Source: an uncultured Pseudomonadota bacterium (lineage in GTDB: Bacteria > Pseudomonadota > Gammaproteobacteria > Burkholderiales > Usitatibacteraceae). From it: a stretch of DNA of 9,191 nt. This document shows, piece by piece, positions 7,623 to 9,191 of the stretch (positions are counted from its first letter, which is position 1; every line of letters begins with the position of its first letter). The stretch spans positions 1 to 9,191 of the forward strand of contig CAMPHL010000065.1 of assembly GCA_946885905.1 (NCBI GenBank), written 5' to 3'. The position numbers and the translations under genes were made by a program. A model generated the notes under the pieces. It ran no database searches. It was not told the DNA's origin and saw only the letters and a program-made list of their open reading frames with translations.

Positions 7623-8558
7623 CTACTTGGCCGACGGGCCGCCCGCCGAAGCCCTCTTGAGCACGTCATCGATGGGCACGATGAGCGCCTGGATCTTGTC
7701 AAGGTGGACGACGACCGTCGAGGAGTTGCGCACGGCACCGATGGCTTCCTCGCGCCCTTTCTTGATGAGCCGCTCGCGCTCGGCCGCGATGAGGTTCTTC
7801 TTCACGTCCTCGAACTTGGCGAGCTGCGGCTTCTTTCGCTCGACGAAGCGAACGATGTGGAACCCGTACGAGGACTCGACGGGAGGCGATATCTCTCCCT
7901 TCGTGGTCATCTTCGCGATCTGGTTGCGCACGGGCTCCACGAAGGAGCTCGGGTTGTTGAAGCCCATGTCGCCGCCATTGCGCTTGCGATCCGGATCGTC
8001 GGAGTAGCGCGCGGCGAGCGTGAGGAAATCCTCCTTGCCGGCCTTGGCTTCCTCGTAGGCCTTCTGTGCGCGCTCGATCGCCATCTCTCGCGTGCGCCAT
8101 TGCGGCCCGATGAGGATGTGCTGGACGTGCACCTGCTCCGGGCTGGTGAAGCGTGCCGGCTGCGCGTTGTAAAGCTCGCGTGCGCGCGCCTCCAGATTGG
8201 GTATGGATGCCGACTTCTCGAGGTGCTGCAGGTACAGGTCGGCAAGCAGCCCCTCCTGGGCTTGCGCGAGGCGCCGCTGCACGATCGGATCCTTGTCCAG
8301 CCCCGCCTCGCGAGCCTTGGTCGCGAATGTGCGCGCCACGAACAAGGAGTCGGCGTAACTGGCGATGCGCTCGCCCGAGGATTGCGCCTCCGCGCGGCGC
8401 TCGACGGGTATGCGCGCGATGAAGCCCTGGTCGTCGCCGGTGTCGACGCTGATGTTGCCATCCACGTGCAGGGGCGGAGCCGGCGCGATCGGCGCGTTGG
8501 CGAGCGTCGGCAGGGCGAACGCCGTGACGAGGGCGAGGGAGAAAATGGAAATTCGCAT
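7623..8558 (-). CDS. Periplasmic parvulin-type peptidyl-prolyl cis-trans isomerase
   Basis: Foldase of 311 aa that should catalyse prolyl cis-trans isomerisation on exported proteins. MRISIFSLALVTAFALPTLA is a signal peptide with probable cleavage after ANA at 20-22, so the protein is likely periplasmic; there is no lipobox Cys. An N-terminal helical chaperone-like region (~45-135) precedes one parvulin domain (~142-240) with VHVQHILIG (H147), YSDDPDRKRNGGDMGF at 185-200 and SSYGFHIVRFVERK at 229-242 (H234). The last ~70 residues are a charged helix (KFEDVKKNLIAAERERLIKK) and a short tail. One parvulin domain places it nearer PrsA/PpiC/PpiD-soluble forms than two-domain SurA. ATG 8558 is chosen because the signal peptide begins there, though the frame is open further upstream; only a weak CAGG lies upstream. 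The gene heads the exporter cluster, 8 bases before the GT gene, and its ATG is only 27 bases after a terminator hairpin. Role in the glycan pathway is unproven; it may fold partner outer-membrane or secreted proteins. Confidence 0.9.
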   Translation of the reverse strand: MRISIFSLALVTAFALPTLANAPIAPAPPLHVDGNISVDTGDDQGFIARIPVERRAEAQSSGERIASYADSLFVARTFATKAREAGLDKDPIVQRRLAQAQEGLLADLYLQHLEKSASIPNLEARARELYNAQPARFTSPEQVHVQHILIGPQWRTREMAIERAQKAYEEAKAGKEDFLTLAARYSDDPDRKRNGGDMGFNNPSSFVEPVRNQIAKMTTKGEISPPVESSYGFHIVRFVERKKPQLAKFEDVKKNLIAAERERLIKKGREEAIGAVRNSSTVVVHLDKIQALIVPIDDVLKRASAGGPSAK

Positions 8559-8582
8559 GGGAATGGGAGCCTGCAGAAAGTG

Positions 8583-8611
8583 AAAAGCGCCCGCGCGATC
8601 GCGCGGGCGCT
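8583..8611 (-). terminator. Rho-independent terminator for the right-edge reading frame
   Basis: Positions 8586-8611 form a perfect 26-base palindrome: a GC stem GCGCCCGCGC (8587-8596) and its complement (8601-8610) closed by an A-T pair, with the four-base loop GATC. Read on the - strand it is followed by TTTT (8586-8583) and then CACTTTC. It lies 17 bases after the stop at 8629-8631, so it should end transcription of the right-edge frame. The U-run is short, but the stem is very stable. Confidence 0.8.
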
Positions 8612-8628
8612 CGATGCCTCGATGGCGA

Positions 8629-9191
8629 CTAGAACTGAGAGTTGGTTCCGAACTGGTTCCAGCGATAAGAGAAGCCGCAGCCTCCACTGGCGGTGTACGG
8701 GCAACTGGTGTAAGTCGTCCGCACGTTGATGTAGTACGTCCCCGCGCCGATCGGCGCGTAGCAAATCGTCGGATTCGTGAAATCGGACTGCTCATCGAAG
8801 CCAGCTGCGGGTGCCGTCCAGATCGTGAGCTCGCTCTGGTTGCCGGTCCACTGACGGCTCGGCCGGCACGCCGGGGCGACCTGGCTTGCATCGAGGAACA
8901 CGCCGGGACACCTGGAAACCTGGTACTCGACGAACGGGCTCGGAGGCGTCCGCGCCGTCTGCCCTTGGCTGAACCCGGCCTTCACGCTGGTGGTCGGGGT
9001 CGGCACCGGCCAGTAGATGATCGTGCCCGAGGGAACGCCGTAGGTGTTCGTCACGCCCTGGAAGTCGCTGATGTCGATCACGTTCTCGTGACGGATGCGC
9101 GAGGCGGCTTTTGCCTCCTGCATGAAGCGCTCGACGAGGTCGGCCGCGCGCGCGAACTCGCCGTGCAGGACTTTGAGTGCCACCTGCTTTT
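8629..9191 (-). CDS. Partial chimeric frame: protein-kinase N-lobe fragment joined to a Cys-containing extracytoplasmic-type domain
   Basis: The frame is open to the right edge; the GTG at 9183 is an internal Val codon, not a start. Numbering from that Val, residues 1-41 (preceded by KQ) match the N-lobe of bacterial Ser/Thr kinases: VALKVLH with the beta3 Lys at 4, LVERFMQEAKAASRI with the helix-C Glu at 23, and IRHENVIDISDF as beta4. No hinge, catalytic HRD or DFG follows. From about residue 43 the character changes: YGVPSGTIIYWPVPTPTT, then a beta-rich stretch with cysteines at 92, 106, 141, 161 and 169, many Thr, Tyr and Trp, and the ending RWNQFGTNSQF. That part looks like a small secreted or periplasmic protein; I do not recognise a named family. 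It cannot be an active kinase. It could be a true gene fusion, a pseudogene product, or a chimeric join near a contig end. The stop is TAG at 8629-8631, followed by a terminator. Confidence 0.6.
   Translation of the reverse strand, partial: KQVALKVLHGEFARAADLVERFMQEAKAASRIRHENVIDISDFQGVTNTYGVPSGTIIYWPVPTPTTSVKAGFSQGQTARTPPSPFVEYQVSRCPGVFLDASQVAPACRPSRQWTGNQSELTIWTAPAAGFDEQSDFTNPTICYAPIGAGTYYINVRTTYTSCPYTASGGCGFSYRWNQFGTNSQF
9061..9191 (-). pseudogene. Ser/Thr protein kinase N-lobe fragment
   Basis: This marks the kinase-like piece of the right-edge frame. VALKVLH, RFMQEAKAAS and IRHENVIDISDF are in the order and spacing of subdomains II-IV of bacterial Hanks-type kinases, and the RIRHxNxIDISDF phrasing is one I associate with myxobacterial-type kinases. 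The match stops at the DF codons (9061-9066), where a kinase would continue into GxTxxGxxYxVME. The glycine-rich loop, if present, lies beyond the window edge. Confidence 0.6.

Noticed and set aside
7704..8729. 341-codon + strand frame antisense to the parvulin gene
   Set aside because: Leu/Arg/Val-rich shadow that also crosses the terminator hairpin. The parvulin frame has a signal peptide and family motifs.
9061..9191. A functional protein kinase gene
   Set aside because: No hinge, HRD catalytic loop, DFG or activation segment follows the N-lobe; the frame turns into an unrelated domain.

Overview
The window is a GC-rich stretch (roughly two thirds G+C by eye), tightly packed with protein genes that have Gram-negative signatures: signal peptides, a Wzm/Wzt-type polysaccharide exporter, a periplasmic parvulin and a lysyl-endopeptidase-like secreted protease. 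Codon use (strong G/C at third positions) and a protease C-terminal domain of the WWNPNESGWG type suggest a betaproteobacterium or close relative, probably environmental. That placement is inference; there is no rRNA or other phylogenetic marker here.

Layout. On the + strand, positions 18-1778 encode a secreted trypsin-fold protease precursor, followed 44 bases later by a family 2 glycosyltransferase of rhamnosyltransferase type (1823-2650). Everything from 2654 to 8558 is on the - strand and reads leftwards as one compact cluster: a periplasmic parvulin peptidyl-prolyl isomerase (8558-7623), a small GT-A-fold glycosyltransferase (7614-6919), an ABC-2 polysaccharide export permease (6902-6102), its ATPase with a C-terminal cargo-recognition domain (6102-4864), and a TPR protein with a SPINDLY/OGT-like GT41 domain (4867-2654). 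Gaps are 8 and 16 bases, then overlaps of 1 and 4 bases, so the last three genes are almost certainly translationally coupled. The two gene sets converge at 2650/2654, where both stop codons sit in one short hairpin.

Upstream of the - strand cluster a strong intrinsic terminator (8586-8611) ends a further - strand reading frame that runs off the right edge. That frame (8629-9191) is odd: its first ~45 codons look like the N-lobe of a bacterial Ser/Thr protein kinase, and the rest looks like a cysteine- and aromatic-containing extracytoplasmic domain. It could be a real fusion, a recombination product or an assembly join at the contig end.

How the genes may work together: three glycosyltransferases of different families (GT2, a GT8-like GT-A enzyme, GT41) flank one complete Wzm/Wzt exporter, which points to synthesis and export of a surface glycan by the ABC-dependent route. 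The tight link of a TPR-GT41 enzyme and a periplasmic foldase to this exporter is the most interesting system-level feature. No initiating sugar-phosphate transferase, nucleotide-sugar synthesis gene or ligase is in the window. The longest stretch without a gene is 70 bases (8559-8628). I saw no tRNA, rRNA, CRISPR array, insertion sequence or att site.
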